Below are positions 21,841-29,437 of a stretch of 31,012 bases of DNA, in pieces. The DNA lies in contig NZ_CAJJIC010000016.1 of NCBI RefSeq assembly GCF_905187505.1, forward strand, positions 1-31,012, written 5' to 3'. The DNA comes from an uncultured Mailhella sp. (GTDB lineage: Bacteria > Desulfobacterota > Desulfovibrionia > Desulfovibrionales > Desulfovibrionaceae). Numbering within the stretch: the first letter of the stretch is position 1; each line of letters begins with the position of its first letter. The notes under the pieces were generated by a model. The model saw only the letters and a program-made list of their open reading frames with translations, searched no databases and was not told where the DNA came from. The translations under genes were made by a program, and so were the position numbers.

Positions 21841-22890
21841 CTAGTTCCGGCGGCATTCTTGCAGAAGCTCCAGCGCAGCTTTGAGCGCCTCTTCAGGTGA
21901 AACCCTGAGCAGGCACTGCGGATCGGCGCATTCCGTTTTCGAGCAGGGCTGGCAGGGCAGGTTCGGGCGCAGTTCCCTGTGCAGAGGAGAGGGAAATTTC
22001 CAGGCCGTGCCCGAGGCCCCGGGAATGACCAGACTCGGCACGCCGAGAGCGGCGGCCATGTGCCGGGGAGAGGAGCAGTTGCCTATGAGCAGCTCCGCGA
22101 CGTTGAGACACGCGGCCGAAAGACGGATGTCCGGCAGAGGCTCGGGCGCCAGAAGGTCTTCGGGCTTCATGCCGAGGCCGAGGCACAGGGCGCGCAGCGC
22201 CGCTATGTCGGCCTCTTCGCCGGGGCCTCGAAGAAGCAGAAAGCGGAAGGATGCGTCCTCTTTCTTCAAAAGGGACATGAGGCGTGCGAAGCGCTCGGCG
22301 GGCCAGCGTTTGGAGGAGCGGCGGTGGGTGGAGTCGATGGCGATGAGCCGGTCGCCCGGCCGCAGGCCGCAGCCGGCAAGGACGGCGCCGGCCTGCGAGC
22401 GCTCCTCGTCCGTGAGAAAGATGCGCGGACCTTCCTTATGCCAGAGAATGCCGAAAGGCGCGAGCAGAGACGCCTTGGTTTCCGAGGCGTAGCCGTCCTT
22501 CGGCGTGACGAGGCGGTTGTAGATGAGACCGGAAAGCACGGAGGCCGGGAAGGACAGACGCACGGGGGCGCGGCTCATGAGCGACATCATGCGGCAGCGG
22601 GGCAGTTGCTGCAGATCAATGACCACGTCGAAACGGCAGGCGGCCACTTTGCGGTAGAAGGCCAGCTGGCGGAAGAATCCGTCCTTCCTGTCGATGAGGT
22701 GGAACTCATCGATGAAGGGATTGTGGCGCAGCAGAGGTTCGCATTTCTTTTCGGTGAAAAGATGGAGCTCAGCCTCGGGAAAACGTTTTTTGAGAAGCTC
22801 GAATACCGGCGTGGACAGCAGAACGTCGCCTATCTGCCGCTGCTGACAGACGAGAATGCGTCCGGGATTCAGCATGGAAAGATCGGACAT
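21841..22890 (-). CDS. Glycosyltransferase family 9 (LPS heptosyltransferase-like)
   Basis: A 349-residue GT-B enzyme of family 9, which usually transfers ADP-heptose or related sugars to the LPS inner core at the cytoplasmic face. The N-terminus ILVCQQRQIGDVLLSTPVFELL is diagnostic. Further family marks are DVVIDLQQLPRCRMMSLMSR, the STHRRSSKRWPAERFA segment and the C-terminal Cys-rich block LPCQPCSKTECADPQCL. The exact acceptor and sugar cannot be read from sequence. The ATG at 22890 has GGGAGGA 6 bases upstream; longer frames lack a site. It follows tlyA by 23 bases in the same direction, so the two are probably co-transcribed, although no functional link is obvious. Confidence 0.88.
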   Translation of the reverse strand: MSDLSMLNPGRILVCQQRQIGDVLLSTPVFELLKKRFPEAELHLFTEKKCEPLLRHNPFIDEFHLIDRKDGFFRQLAFYRKVAACRFDVVIDLQQLPRCRMMSLMSRAPVRLSFPASVLSGLIYNRLVTPKDGYASETKASLLAPFGILWHKEGPRIFLTDEERSQAGAVLAGCGLRPGDRLIAIDSTHRRSSKRWPAERFARLMSLLKKEDASFRFLLLRGPGEEADIAALRALCLGLGMKPEDLLAPEPLPDIRLSAACLNVAELLIGNCSSPRHMAAALGVPSLVIPGASGTAWKFPSPLHRELRPNLPCQPCSKTECADPQCLLRVSPEEALKAALELLQECRRN

Positions 22891-22913
22891 GAGTGTCCTC
22901 CCGTTGTTCAGCG

Positions 22914-23693
22914 TTACGGTTGAGGCGTCGCCTTTTCGCTCTTGCGCCAGTAGGCCAGAAATTCCTGATTGCCCTTGGGCCCCTTGATGGCTGCGGGCGT
23001 CACGCCGAGGCACTGCAGTCCCTCCTGTTCCATGAAGGCGAGCACTCTGTCCACGGCGTCCTGACGCACGGCCTCGTCGCGCACCACGCCCTTCACGGTC
23101 TGCCCCGGGCCCACCTCGAACTGAGGCTTGATGAGACCCACGGCTATGCCGCCGTCCTTGAGCCAGCGCAGGCAGTGCGGCAGCACCATGGTGAGCGAGA
23201 TGAACGACACGTCGGCCACGATCATGTCCACGGATTCGGGCACGGTGTCGGGCGGCGCGGTACGCAGGTTCACGCCTTCGCGGGAAATGACGCGGGGATC
23301 GGCGCGCAGGCGTTCATGGAGCTGGGCGTGCCCCACGTCCACGGCATAGACGCGGCTTGCCCCGTACTGCAGGAGGCAGTCGGTGAAGCCGCCGGTGGAA
23401 GCGCCCGCGTCGAGACAGACAAAGCCCTTCACGTCGATGTGGTAGCGTTCGAGCGCGGTGAGCAGTTTGTACGCCCCGCGGCTTACGAAGCGTTCCACGC
23501 CCACAAGCTGGAACTGCGTGGTGATCTTGTAGGGATGGCCGGGCTTCTGCACGAGCTCCGGCGCTCTTTCGGGGTGCTCCTCGTCGGGTGCAAGCGCCAC
23601 CTTGCCCGCCATGATGAGACGGCGGGCCTGCTCCTTGCTTTCGGCGAGTCCCTGTTCAAAAACGAGCTGATCGGCGCGGGCCTTGGCTATCAT
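22914..23693 (-). CDS. tlyA: TlyA-family rRNA 2'-O-ribose methyltransferase
   Basis: A 259-residue S4 + FtsJ/RrmJ-type methyltransferase. The S4 RNA-binding domain covers about residues 1-60 (RADQLVFEQGLAESKEQARR, IMAGKV). The methyltransferase follows with FVSRGAYKLLTALE, the SAM loop LDAGASTGGFTDCLLQ, ADVSFISL and LIKPQFEVG. Lys in SRGAYK, Asp in ADVS and Lys in IKPQFE correspond to the K-D-K part of the catalytic tetrad. TlyA enzymes methylate 16S and/or 23S rRNA on the 2'-hydroxyl; some are also called hemolysins. The ATG at 23693 has GGAGG 8 bases upstream. First gene of a pair with the GT9 gene. Confidence 0.92.
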   Translation of the reverse strand: MIAKARADQLVFEQGLAESKEQARRLIMAGKVALAPDEEHPERAPELVQKPGHPYKITTQFQLVGVERFVSRGAYKLLTALERYHIDVKGFVCLDAGASTGGFTDCLLQYGASRVYAVDVGHAQLHERLRADPRVISREGVNLRTAPPDTVPESVDMIVADVSFISLTMVLPHCLRWLKDGGIAVGLIKPQFEVGPGQTVKGVVRDEAVRQDAVDRVLAFMEQEGLQCLGVTPAAIKGPKGNQEFLAYWRKSEKATPQP

Positions 23694-23823
23694 GATGTTT
23701 CCTCCGGCTTCTGGTTGTACCGGCAAGAAAAGGGGATGGCAAGAAGGAATGAAAGACCGCATCCGATGCGTACGGGGAGAGGACGCGGAATGCGAAGCGT
23801 CCTTGCCGGGGAAGAGACGTCGC

Positions 23824-23850
23824 AAAAAAAGGGCCGCCCTGCGGCGGCCC
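23824..23850 (-). terminator. Rho-independent terminator of the symporter gene
   Basis: On the minus strand GGGCCGCC-GCAG-GGCGGCCC is followed by TTTTTTT. It lies about 28 bases past the stop codon at 23878 and before tlyA. Confidence 0.92.
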
Positions 23851-23877
23851 CTTCAAAGACGGAACCCTGGACGAGCT

Positions 23878-25116
23878 CTAGTCGCCTTCTTCCTCGGCAA
23901 AGCGAGCGCCCGCCTCGGGGCTGAATTCGCCTTCCCAGCGGGAAACCACGATGGCGCCGGTGGCGTCGCCGAGCACGTTCACGGAGGTGCGGGCCATGTC
24001 CATCACGCGGTCGATGCCTGCGATGATGGCGATGCCTTCAAGAGGAATGCCCACCTGGGTGAACACGATGGAGCTCATGAGAAGACCGGCTCCGGGCACG
24101 CCCACGGTACCGATGGAGGCGAGAACGCCCACGAGAATGATCTCGAACTGCTTGTCGAAGGGCATGGGAATGCCGTAGAGCTCGGCCACGAAGATGGCCA
24201 CCACGCCCATGTAGACGGCGGTGCCGTCCATGTTGATGGTGTTGCCGAGCGGGATGGAGAAGGAGGCCACGGGCTTGGAGGCGCCGAGCTTCTGCACCTG
24301 AATGAGGTTGGTGGAGAGGGCGGCGGCGCTCGAGCAGGTGGTGAAGGAAATGATCATGGGGGCGGCCAGCATCTTGAAGAACAGGGGGATGCTGAGGCCG
24401 CAGGCCTTCACGAGAGGCAGGTAGCACACGAAGACGTGGCATACGCAGGCCACGTACATGACGCCGATGACCTTGATGAGCGGCAGCAGCACGGCCGCGC
24501 CGTGGCTGGCCACGGTGAAGGCGATGAGGCCGAACACGCCGAAGGGCGCGTAGACCATGACCATGTTGGTCACCTTGATCATGACCTCGGCGCAGCCTTC
24601 AAAGAAGGAAAGCACGGTCTTGCCCTTTTCGCCCACGGCACTCAGGCCGAAGCCGAAGATCATGGCAAAGAAGATGACCTGCAGCATGTTGCCCTTGCTC
24701 ATGGCGTCGATGGGGTTCAAAGGCACGATGTCGAGGAACACGTCCACCATTCTCGGCGCCTGCACGGCCTGCGCCTTGAGGCCTTCGGTGGAGAGATTCA
24801 GACCCTCGCCGGGATTGAGGATGTTGGCGAACAGAAGACCGATGAACACGGCCACGGCGGTGGTGCAGAAATAGTAGATGAGGGTTTTGGTGGCCAGACG
24901 GCCGAGCTTGCTGAGATCACCCACGCTGGCGGCGCCGGCCACGATGGTGGCCAGAACGAGCGGTACGACGACCATGCGGATGAGGTTGATGAAGAGCTGA
25001 CCAATGGGCTTGAACCATGCCGTGTCGAAGCCCATGGAAGGGGCGGCGAGACCGGCGACTATGCCGAGGGCCATGCCTATGGCCATCTGCACGGGCAGGC
25101 TGATGCGGGTTTTCAT
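23878..25116 (-). CDS. Dicarboxylate/amino acid:cation symporter (DAACS family)
   Basis: A 412-residue membrane transporter of the GltP/DctA family, which imports glutamate, aspartate or C4-dicarboxylates with H+ or Na+. The family marks are IKPIG-type helix 2 (FKPIGQLFINLIRMVVVPLV), the re-entrant loop serine motif (SFTTCSSAAALSTN) and the substrate/cation site IPLGNTINMDGTAVY. The last two differ slightly from the common SSSAATLP and GATINMDGTA patterns, so the substrate is left open. The ATG at 25116 has AGGAG 7 bases upstream. It is a single-gene unit with its own terminator. Confidence 0.93.
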   Translation of the reverse strand: MKTRISLPVQMAIGMALGIVAGLAAPSMGFDTAWFKPIGQLFINLIRMVVVPLVLATIVAGAASVGDLSKLGRLATKTLIYYFCTTAVAVFIGLLFANILNPGEGLNLSTEGLKAQAVQAPRMVDVFLDIVPLNPIDAMSKGNMLQVIFFAMIFGFGLSAVGEKGKTVLSFFEGCAEVMIKVTNMVMVYAPFGVFGLIAFTVASHGAAVLLPLIKVIGVMYVACVCHVFVCYLPLVKACGLSIPLFFKMLAAPMIISFTTCSSAAALSTNLIQVQKLGASKPVASFSIPLGNTINMDGTAVYMGVVAIFVAELYGIPMPFDKQFEIILVGVLASIGTVGVPGAGLLMSSIVFTQVGIPLEGIAIIAGIDRVMDMARTSVNVLGDATGAIVVSRWEGEFSPEAGARFAEEEGD

Positions 25117-25498
25117 GGATTCTCCTCCGGAAAATATGCGTGCCGTCGGATGAGACGGCGGAATGAGTGGCAGGGAGACCGGTCCTTCATGCTCCGCAGG
25201 TGTCCGGTACGTCGGCGTTCCATCTTTTACAAAATCGGAAAATCAGGGACGCCAGACTTCTTTTCCATGAAAGAATCCTTCTGTCAAGGCGGGGCTTCTT
25301 CGGAAAGCGGGAGAGGAAATATGACTCTTTTGTAGAAAAAATCATCGGTTATGCATGCCTTGCCCCCGTTTTTCTGCGGGCGAAAGCATTTGCCATGCGT
25401 GGCGGTTTGATGCATAGTCGCCCTGCGAACGTTTTTTCAGTCAAGGAGGTCTGCCGCCCGTTTTCGTTTTTTTTCGGCCCCGAATGTTCAACCTGAGC
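25117..25498. other. Intergenic region between the symporter gene and the queuosine operon
   Basis: About 380 bases between divergent genes, with no supported gene. GCCGTC-GGATGA-GACGGC (25143-25160) is a hairpin in the symporter leader. A minus-strand TTGACA (plus 25282-25287) could be a -35 box, but its -10 partner is poor. AAGGAGG at 25443-25449 has no start codon at a useful distance. Confidence 0.4.
25390..25418 (+). promoter_or_regulatory. Candidate promoter of the yhhQ-queC-queF operon
   Basis: TTGCCA (25390-25395) and CATAGT (25413-25418) are 17 bases apart. The transcript would start near 25425, leaving about 75 nt before the preQ1 aptamer. Confidence 0.45.
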
Positions 25499-25530
25499 CG
25501 TGTGCTTGAGAACCACGTAAAAAACAAGCT
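25499..25530 (+). promoter_or_regulatory. PreQ1-I-type riboswitch directly before yhhQ
   Basis: The 32 bases fold as the H-type pseudoknot of the preQ1-I class. P1 is CGTG (25499-25502) with CACG (25514-25517). Loop 1 begins with T25503 and ends with C25513, matching the conserved U and the ligand-pairing C. P2 is GCTTG (25504-25508) with CAAGC (25525-25529). The A-rich strand between them is TAAAAAA (25518-25524). The tail resembles the Bacillus and Thermoanaerobacter aptamers. P1 has 4 pairs instead of the usual 5. P2 ends one base before the ATG, so ligand binding should hide the start region and shut off translation. The genes downstream make or move preQ1 precursors, which supports the call. 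Confidence 0.8.
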
Positions 25531-26217
25531 ATGAAACAACATTCCTTTTCGGCAACGTTCATGTTGCTCGGCATCGTTTTCTGTACCTGCCTCATCATTT
25601 CCAATCTGCTGGCCGCCAAGATCTTCATGCTGGGCTCACTTGCTCTTCCTGCGGCCGTCATCGTCTTCCCCGTTTCCTACATCATCAATGACTGCATCGC
25701 CGAAGTGTGGGGCTTCCGCAGGGCGCGCTTCATCATCTGGACGGGCTTTGCCATGAACTTTCTCGTGGCGGCACTCGGGCAGATCGCCGTGTTTCTGCCT
25801 GCCGCGCCGTTCTGGGACGGAGCTGCGCATTTCAACTACATGTTCGGTCTGGCTCCGCGCATCGCTGCGGCGAGCTTTCTCGCCTTTCTGGCCGGTTCCT
25901 TTCTCAACGCCTACGTCATGAGCCGCATGAAGGTGGCCTCCCGCGGGCGTCACTTCTCGCTTCGCGCCATCGCCTCCACGCTGGTGGGCGAAGGCGTGGA
26001 CTCGCTCATATTCTTCCCCTGCGCCTTTGCCGGCATGATGTCCTTTGCCGACATGCTTCCCATGATGCTGGCCCAGACCGCGCTCAAGACGGTTTATGAA
26101 ATCATCGTGCTGCCCGTGACCATACGCGTGGTGGACCATGTCAAGCGCGTGGAGGAGACCGACGTGTATGATGAAGGCATTTCCTACAACATCCTTAAAA
26201 TACGGGAGGTCTCCTGA
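25531..26217 (+). CDS. yhhQ: Queuosine precursor transporter (YhhQ family)
   Basis: A 228-residue inner-membrane protein of the YhhQ family (COG1738), which imports preQ0/preQ1. Family marks are an early ISNLLAAKIF segment, the VFPVSYIINDCIAEVWGF motif, and GEGVDSLIFFPCAF followed by QTALKTVYEIIVLPVT. About six membrane segments are apparent. The ATG at 25531 has no proper ribosome binding site, only the CAAG of the riboswitch P2, which fits control by start-site masking. Its stop overlaps the queC start (TGATG). It is the first gene of yhhQ-queC-queF, so both uptake and synthesis are in one unit. Confidence 0.92.
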   Translation: MKQHSFSATFMLLGIVFCTCLIISNLLAAKIFMLGSLALPAAVIVFPVSYIINDCIAEVWGFRRARFIIWTGFAMNFLVAALGQIAVFLPAAPFWDGAAHFNYMFGLAPRIAAASFLAFLAGSFLNAYVMSRMKVASRGRHFSLRAIASTLVGEGVDSLIFFPCAFAGMMSFADMLPMMLAQTALKTVYEIIVLPVTIRVVDHVKRVEETDVYDEGISYNILKIREVS

Positions 26218-26909
26218 TGGCCGGCGCTCTTGTGGTGTTCAGCGGCGGACAGGATTCCACCACCTGCCTTTTCTGGGCTCGCGAGCGCTTTGAAAACGTG
26301 AGGGCGCTGAGCTTTTTCTACGGGCAGAAGCACCGCCGCGAGCTGGACATGGCCCGTTCCATTGCCGAGGAGGCGAAGATTCCGCTGGATGTGCAGGATG
26401 TGACCTTCATTTCCCGCATAGGCCGCAGCTCGCTCACGGATCCGGCCATGACCATGGACAGGGAAAAGCCCGAAGGCGGCTGGCCCAACACCTTCGTGCC
26501 GGGCCGCAACATGTTCTTTCTCGGCGTGGCCGCCGTATGCGCAAGAGAGCAGGGCATGCGCGACATCGTCACCGGCGTTTCCCAGACGGACTTTTCCGGC
26601 TATCCCGACTGCCGTGACACGTTCATCCGTTCCATGAACGTCACGCTCAATCTTGCCATGGGCGAACAGTTCGTCATTCATACGCCGCTCATGTGGCTCG
26701 ACAAGGCGCAGACCTGGGAGCTGGCCGACAGGCTCGGCGTGTTCGAGCTCGTGCGCACGCGCACGGTGACCTGCTACAACGGCATTCCCGGGGACGGCTG
26801 CGGTGAATGCCCCTCCTGCCGTCTGCGTCGTCAGGGCCTGGAGCGCTATCTTGAAAAGAAAAGAAAGGCGGGCGGCGTTCCGCCCTCAGGAGACATGAAC
26901 CATGCATGA
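26217..26909 (+). CDS. queC: 7-cyano-7-deazaguanine synthase (QueC)
   Basis: QueC turns 7-carboxy-7-deazaguanine into preQ0 using ATP and ammonia. The 230 residues begin with the PP-loop FSGGQDSTTCLFWA, followed by the YGQKHRREL motif, NTFVPGRNMFFL, the SQTDFSGYPDCRDTF motif and the C-terminal zinc site TCYNG...GCGECPSCRLRR. The ATG at 26217 overlaps the yhhQ stop by one base and has GGGAGG 8 bases upstream. QueD and QueE, which supply the substrate, are not in the window. The last 8 bases overlap queF. Confidence 0.97.
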   Translation: MAGALVVFSGGQDSTTCLFWARERFENVRALSFFYGQKHRRELDMARSIAEEAKIPLDVQDVTFISRIGRSSLTDPAMTMDREKPEGGWPNTFVPGRNMFFLGVAAVCAREQGMRDIVTGVSQTDFSGYPDCRDTFIRSMNVTLNLAMGEQFVIHTPLMWLDKAQTWELADRLGVFELVRTRTVTCYNGIPGDGCGECPSCRLRRQGLERYLEKKRKAGGVPPSGDMNHA

Positions 26910-27363
26910 CCGCAAGGACGACAACCTCACGCTCTTGGGTTCTCCCACGAAATACCGGCAGGACTATGCTCCGGAAGTGCTGGAGACGTTTGAGAACCGT
27001 CACGCCGAACACGATTACTGGGTGCGCTTCAACTGTCCGGAATTCACGAGTCTGTGCCCCATCACGGGACAGCCGGACTTTGCGGAGATACGCATCGAGT
27101 ACATCCCCGACGTGAAGATGGTGGAAAGCAAGAGCCTCAAGCTCTACCTGTTCAGCTTCCGCAACCACGGAGATTTCCATGAGGACTGCGTGAACGTCAT
27201 CATGAAGGACCTCATAGCGCTCATGGATCCCCGCTACATCGAGGTGACGGGCATATTCACCCCCCGCGGCGGCATTTCCATCTATCCGTACTGCAACTAC
27301 GGCCGCCCGGGCACGAAATATGAAAAGATGGCCGAGTTCCGCATGCTGCATCACGACCTGTAG
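26902..27363 (+). CDS. queF: NADPH-dependent preQ0 reductase (QueF, short form)
   Basis: QueF reduces the nitrile of preQ0 to the amine of preQ1 with NADPH. This is the single-domain form (153 residues), not the two-domain E. coli type. The catalytic Cys is in FTSLCPITGQPDFAE, and the QueF signature ESKSLKLYLFSFRNHGDFHE is present. The active-site Asp follows in the same region as usual. CAGGAGACATGAACC precedes the ATG at 26902, inside the end of queC. Its product preQ1 is the ligand of the riboswitch at the head of the operon, giving feedback control. Confidence 0.97.
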   Translation: MHDRKDDNLTLLGSPTKYRQDYAPEVLETFENRHAEHDYWVRFNCPEFTSLCPITGQPDFAEIRIEYIPDVKMVESKSLKLYLFSFRNHGDFHEDCVNVIMKDLIALMDPRYIEVTGIFTPRGGISIYPYCNYGRPGTKYEKMAEFRMLHHDL

Positions 27364-27481
27364 CGCGGCGCTGCCGGGCGACTCCGCATGAAGCGACCGT
27401 ATCGGAGGCTGAAGGCGGAGAGGGGGCCTTGCCGGAGAGGCAGAGTCCCGGAGCCGACGGAGAAGAGGCCGCACGTGCCGC

Positions 27482-27505
27482 AAAAGGGCCTTCGGGCCCT
27501 TTTTT
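27482..27505 (+). terminator. Rho-independent terminator of the queuosine operon
   Basis: GGGCC-TTCG-GGCCC, extended by AAAA/TTTT, is a perfect stem with a stable TTCG tetraloop and ends in a T-run. It lies about 120 bases after queF. Confidence 0.92.
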
Positions 27506-27520
27506 CATGGACTCGACGGT

Positions 27521-27549
27521 TTGACAAACGTTTTTGGGGCCGGAATAGT
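27521..27549 (+). promoter_or_regulatory. Sigma70-type promoter of tilS
   Basis: A consensus -35 TTGACA (27521-27526) and AATAGT (27544-27549) are spaced by 17 bases, 40 bases upstream of the tilS start and just after the preceding terminator. Confidence 0.7.
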
Positions 27550-27589
27550 GAACCTGTTTCCATGAACGCGTCAGAGCAAAGGAGGCTTC

Positions 27590-28612
27590 ATGCCGGACGA
27601 TATGTTTTCCCTGAAAGATCTTGCCGCCGAAGACGCGCGCACGGCGCTTGCCGTGGCACGCTTTGTCCGGGATGAGCTCGGGGTGGATCTTCGGGGCGCA
27701 AAGCTCGTTGCGGCGCTCTCCGGCGGAGCCGATTCCACGGCGCTCCTCGTTTTTTTCTGCGCGCTGCGCGAGCATTTTGACCTTACGCTTTTCGCCGCGC
27801 ATCTTGACCACGGTCTGCGGCAGCAGAGCGCGGCCGAGGCCGAGGCCGCAGCCGCACTCTGCCGCCGCTTCGATGTGCCGTTTTTCGTGCGGCGGGAGAA
27901 CGTAGGTGAGAAGGCGCAGGAGTGGCACTGCGGCGTGGAAGAGGCGGGACGACGCGTGCGGTATGCCTTTCTGGAGGACTGCCGGGCAAGGGCGGGCGCG
28001 CGATGGGTGCTTACGGCGCATCACGCAGGGGATCTTGCGGAAGACGTGCTCATGCGCCTTTCCCGCGGGGCTGCCTGGCCGGGACTCGGCGGCATGAGAG
28101 GCGTGGTGGACGAGCCGGGCCGCCATGTGCTGCGGCCCATGCTCATGCTGGAAAAAAAGGACTGCACGGCCATGCTTCAAAGACTCGGCATTGAGTGGCA
28201 GGAAGACGCTTCCAACAAAAGCCGTGCCTGGAAGAGAAACCGCGTACGCCTCGACGTCGTGCCTCTTATGCTGGCGGAGAATCCTTCGTTTTTTGACTGT
28301 GTGCGTCGTCTGTGGCGTGCGGCGCGCAGGGATGAGCGCTATTGGGACGAGAGGGTGGGGGCCGCTCTGGAGAAGACGGAAGACGGCCTTTTCATTGCCG
28401 ACGCGTCCCTTTACGGGCTCGGCGAGGCGGGCAGACTGCGCGCCATGGCGGAAGGGGTGCGCGGTCTTCGTGGTCAGGCCCGCGCGGATGTGCTCGAAGA
28501 CATGGAGAGGGCCTGGCGTCGTCGTCTCTTTCCCCGTCGCTTTTCCTTCGGCGGCGTCAAGGCTGAACTTTCCGGCTCCGGCGTCCTGTTTCACCACGCT
28601 CCCGGGCGATAG
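27590..28612 (+). CDS. tilS: tRNA(Ile)-lysidine synthetase (TilS)
   Basis: TilS attaches lysine to C34 of the CAU-anticodon tRNA(Ile), changing its decoding to AUA, and is normally essential. The PP-loop is LSGGADSTALLVFF, followed by FAAHLDHGLRQQSAAEA, a WVLTAHHAGDLAEDVLMRL motif, RPML and the ASNKSRAWKRNRVRLDVVP segment typical of TilS. At 340 residues it is shorter than the E. coli enzyme and closer to forms with a reduced C-terminal domain. AAAGGAGG lies 5 bases before the ATG at 27590. It has its own promoter. Confidence 0.93.
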   Translation: MPDDMFSLKDLAAEDARTALAVARFVRDELGVDLRGAKLVAALSGGADSTALLVFFCALREHFDLTLFAAHLDHGLRQQSAAEAEAAAALCRRFDVPFFVRRENVGEKAQEWHCGVEEAGRRVRYAFLEDCRARAGARWVLTAHHAGDLAEDVLMRLSRGAAWPGLGGMRGVVDEPGRHVLRPMLMLEKKDCTAMLQRLGIEWQEDASNKSRAWKRNRVRLDVVPLMLAENPSFFDCVRRLWRAARRDERYWDERVGAALEKTEDGLFIADASLYGLGEAGRLRAMAEGVRGLRGQARADVLEDMERAWRRRLFPRRFSFGGVKAELSGSGVLFHHAPGR

Positions 28613-29054
28613 TTCCTGTCGGTGCGCGATCCCTGGGACGCGGCGGCGTCCCGTGCGTGCGCGGGCGTTTCTCCGCTGGGCTCCTTTCCGTACCTAAGCG
28701 TGCACGGGCATCCGTTCTTTCCCGGCATTGCAGCGTCGGAGAGTGCCGCATAGGCACGGGCGACCGGGAAAGGGCCTCGGAAAAGGGCCCTTCTGCGAGA
28801 AGCCCTGAAGGAGCTGTAACACTATGCAAGAATTGGCTGAAACGGTGGAGCAGACGGGGAAATTTTGACAAGAAAATATATAATATACTGTTTTTATTTA
28901 TAAAAATTCATTACCAAATGTTGCCGGAGCGATTGAAAAGCGCTTTTTGGCCTTTTGCATTACCCTTGCCAGCTGGTGTAGGGTGCTTATTTAGCAGCAG
29001 AGAGAAGGCGGGAGAGCCCTGCCGCCTTCCATTTTTCTCGCGAGGAGTTTTACC
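28613..29054. other. Intergenic region with an AT-rich island
   Basis: A hairpin after tilS, AAGGGCC/GGCCCTT (28770-28792), has a weak T-run. From about 28858 to 28920 the DNA becomes strongly AT-rich, with TTGACA (28865-28870) and overlapping TATAAT/TATACT-like hexamers at distances too short for a normal promoter. The palindrome AAAAGCGCTTTT (28936-28947) and a possible promoter, TTGCCA-17-ATTTAG (28966-28994), follow before the fmdB-type gene. A 14-codon frame at 28824-28868 has AAGGAG upstream but may be chance. Confidence 0.4.
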
Positions 29055-29336
29055 ATGCCGCTGTACGATTTTGAATGCAGAGATTGCCGGCACACCTTTG
29101 AAGAGCTGGCTTTTGATGACGACGACGTCATAACCTGCCCCAAGTGCGGGTCGCAGAACACGGCCCGGCTCGTTTCCGCACCCAGTCCGCTCAAGACGGG
29201 CGCGTTTCCCTTCAAGATAGGGCCGCGTCCGGCCTGGATGAACGACAAGAGGCTCAACCGGAACGCTCCCTGTCACGGCAACTGCTCTTCCTGCGGCGGG
29301 GGAGCGGCCGGAAACGGCGGTACGGCACAGCAATAA
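29055..29336 (+). CDS. FmdB-family zinc-ribbon protein
   Basis: A 93-residue protein beginning MPLYDFECRDCRHTFEEL, with CRDC (about residues 8-11) and CPKCG (33-37) forming the FmdB/CxxC-CxxC zinc ribbon. The C-terminal part has CHGNCSSCGGG, a second Cys cluster followed by a Gly tail. The family is small and widespread; roles in regulation of formamidase/amidase genes or as a metal-binding accessory were proposed, but the function is not settled. GAGGAG lies 8 bases before the ATG. It precedes the protease gene by 101 bases in the same direction and may share its transcript. Confidence 0.85.
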   Translation: MPLYDFECRDCRHTFEELAFDDDDVITCPKCGSQNTARLVSAPSPLKTGAFPFKIGPRPAWMNDKRLNRNAPCHGNCSSCGGGAAGNGGTAQQ

Positions 29337-29365
29337 GCCTTTTTTCGGAATTACAATGGCATGAA

Positions 29366-29399
29366 AGGCTCCTGCGCAGTACAACGAATCAAGGAGCCT
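29366..29399 (+). repeat. Inverted repeat in the degP leader
   Basis: AGGCTCCT (29366-29373) and AGGAGCCT (29392-29399) are perfect inverted copies with an 18-base loop, in the gap between the fmdB-type gene and degP. No T-run follows. The right arm contains AGGAG but is too far from the start codon to be its ribosome binding site. It may be a leader hairpin or operator. Confidence 0.45.
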
Positions 29400-29437
29400 C
29401 ATCTCCCCTGAAATACGAATGCACAAGGAGTTCTCTT

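Noticed and set aside
25167..25496. A 109-codon plus-strand frame before the queuosine operon.
   Set aside because: It crosses the candidate promoter, has no start signal, and its composition is not gene-like.
28824..28868. A 14-codon frame (MQELAETVEQTGKF) with AAGGAG upstream.
   Set aside because: Too short to support as a gene without conservation or expression data; kept only as part of the AT-rich island observation.
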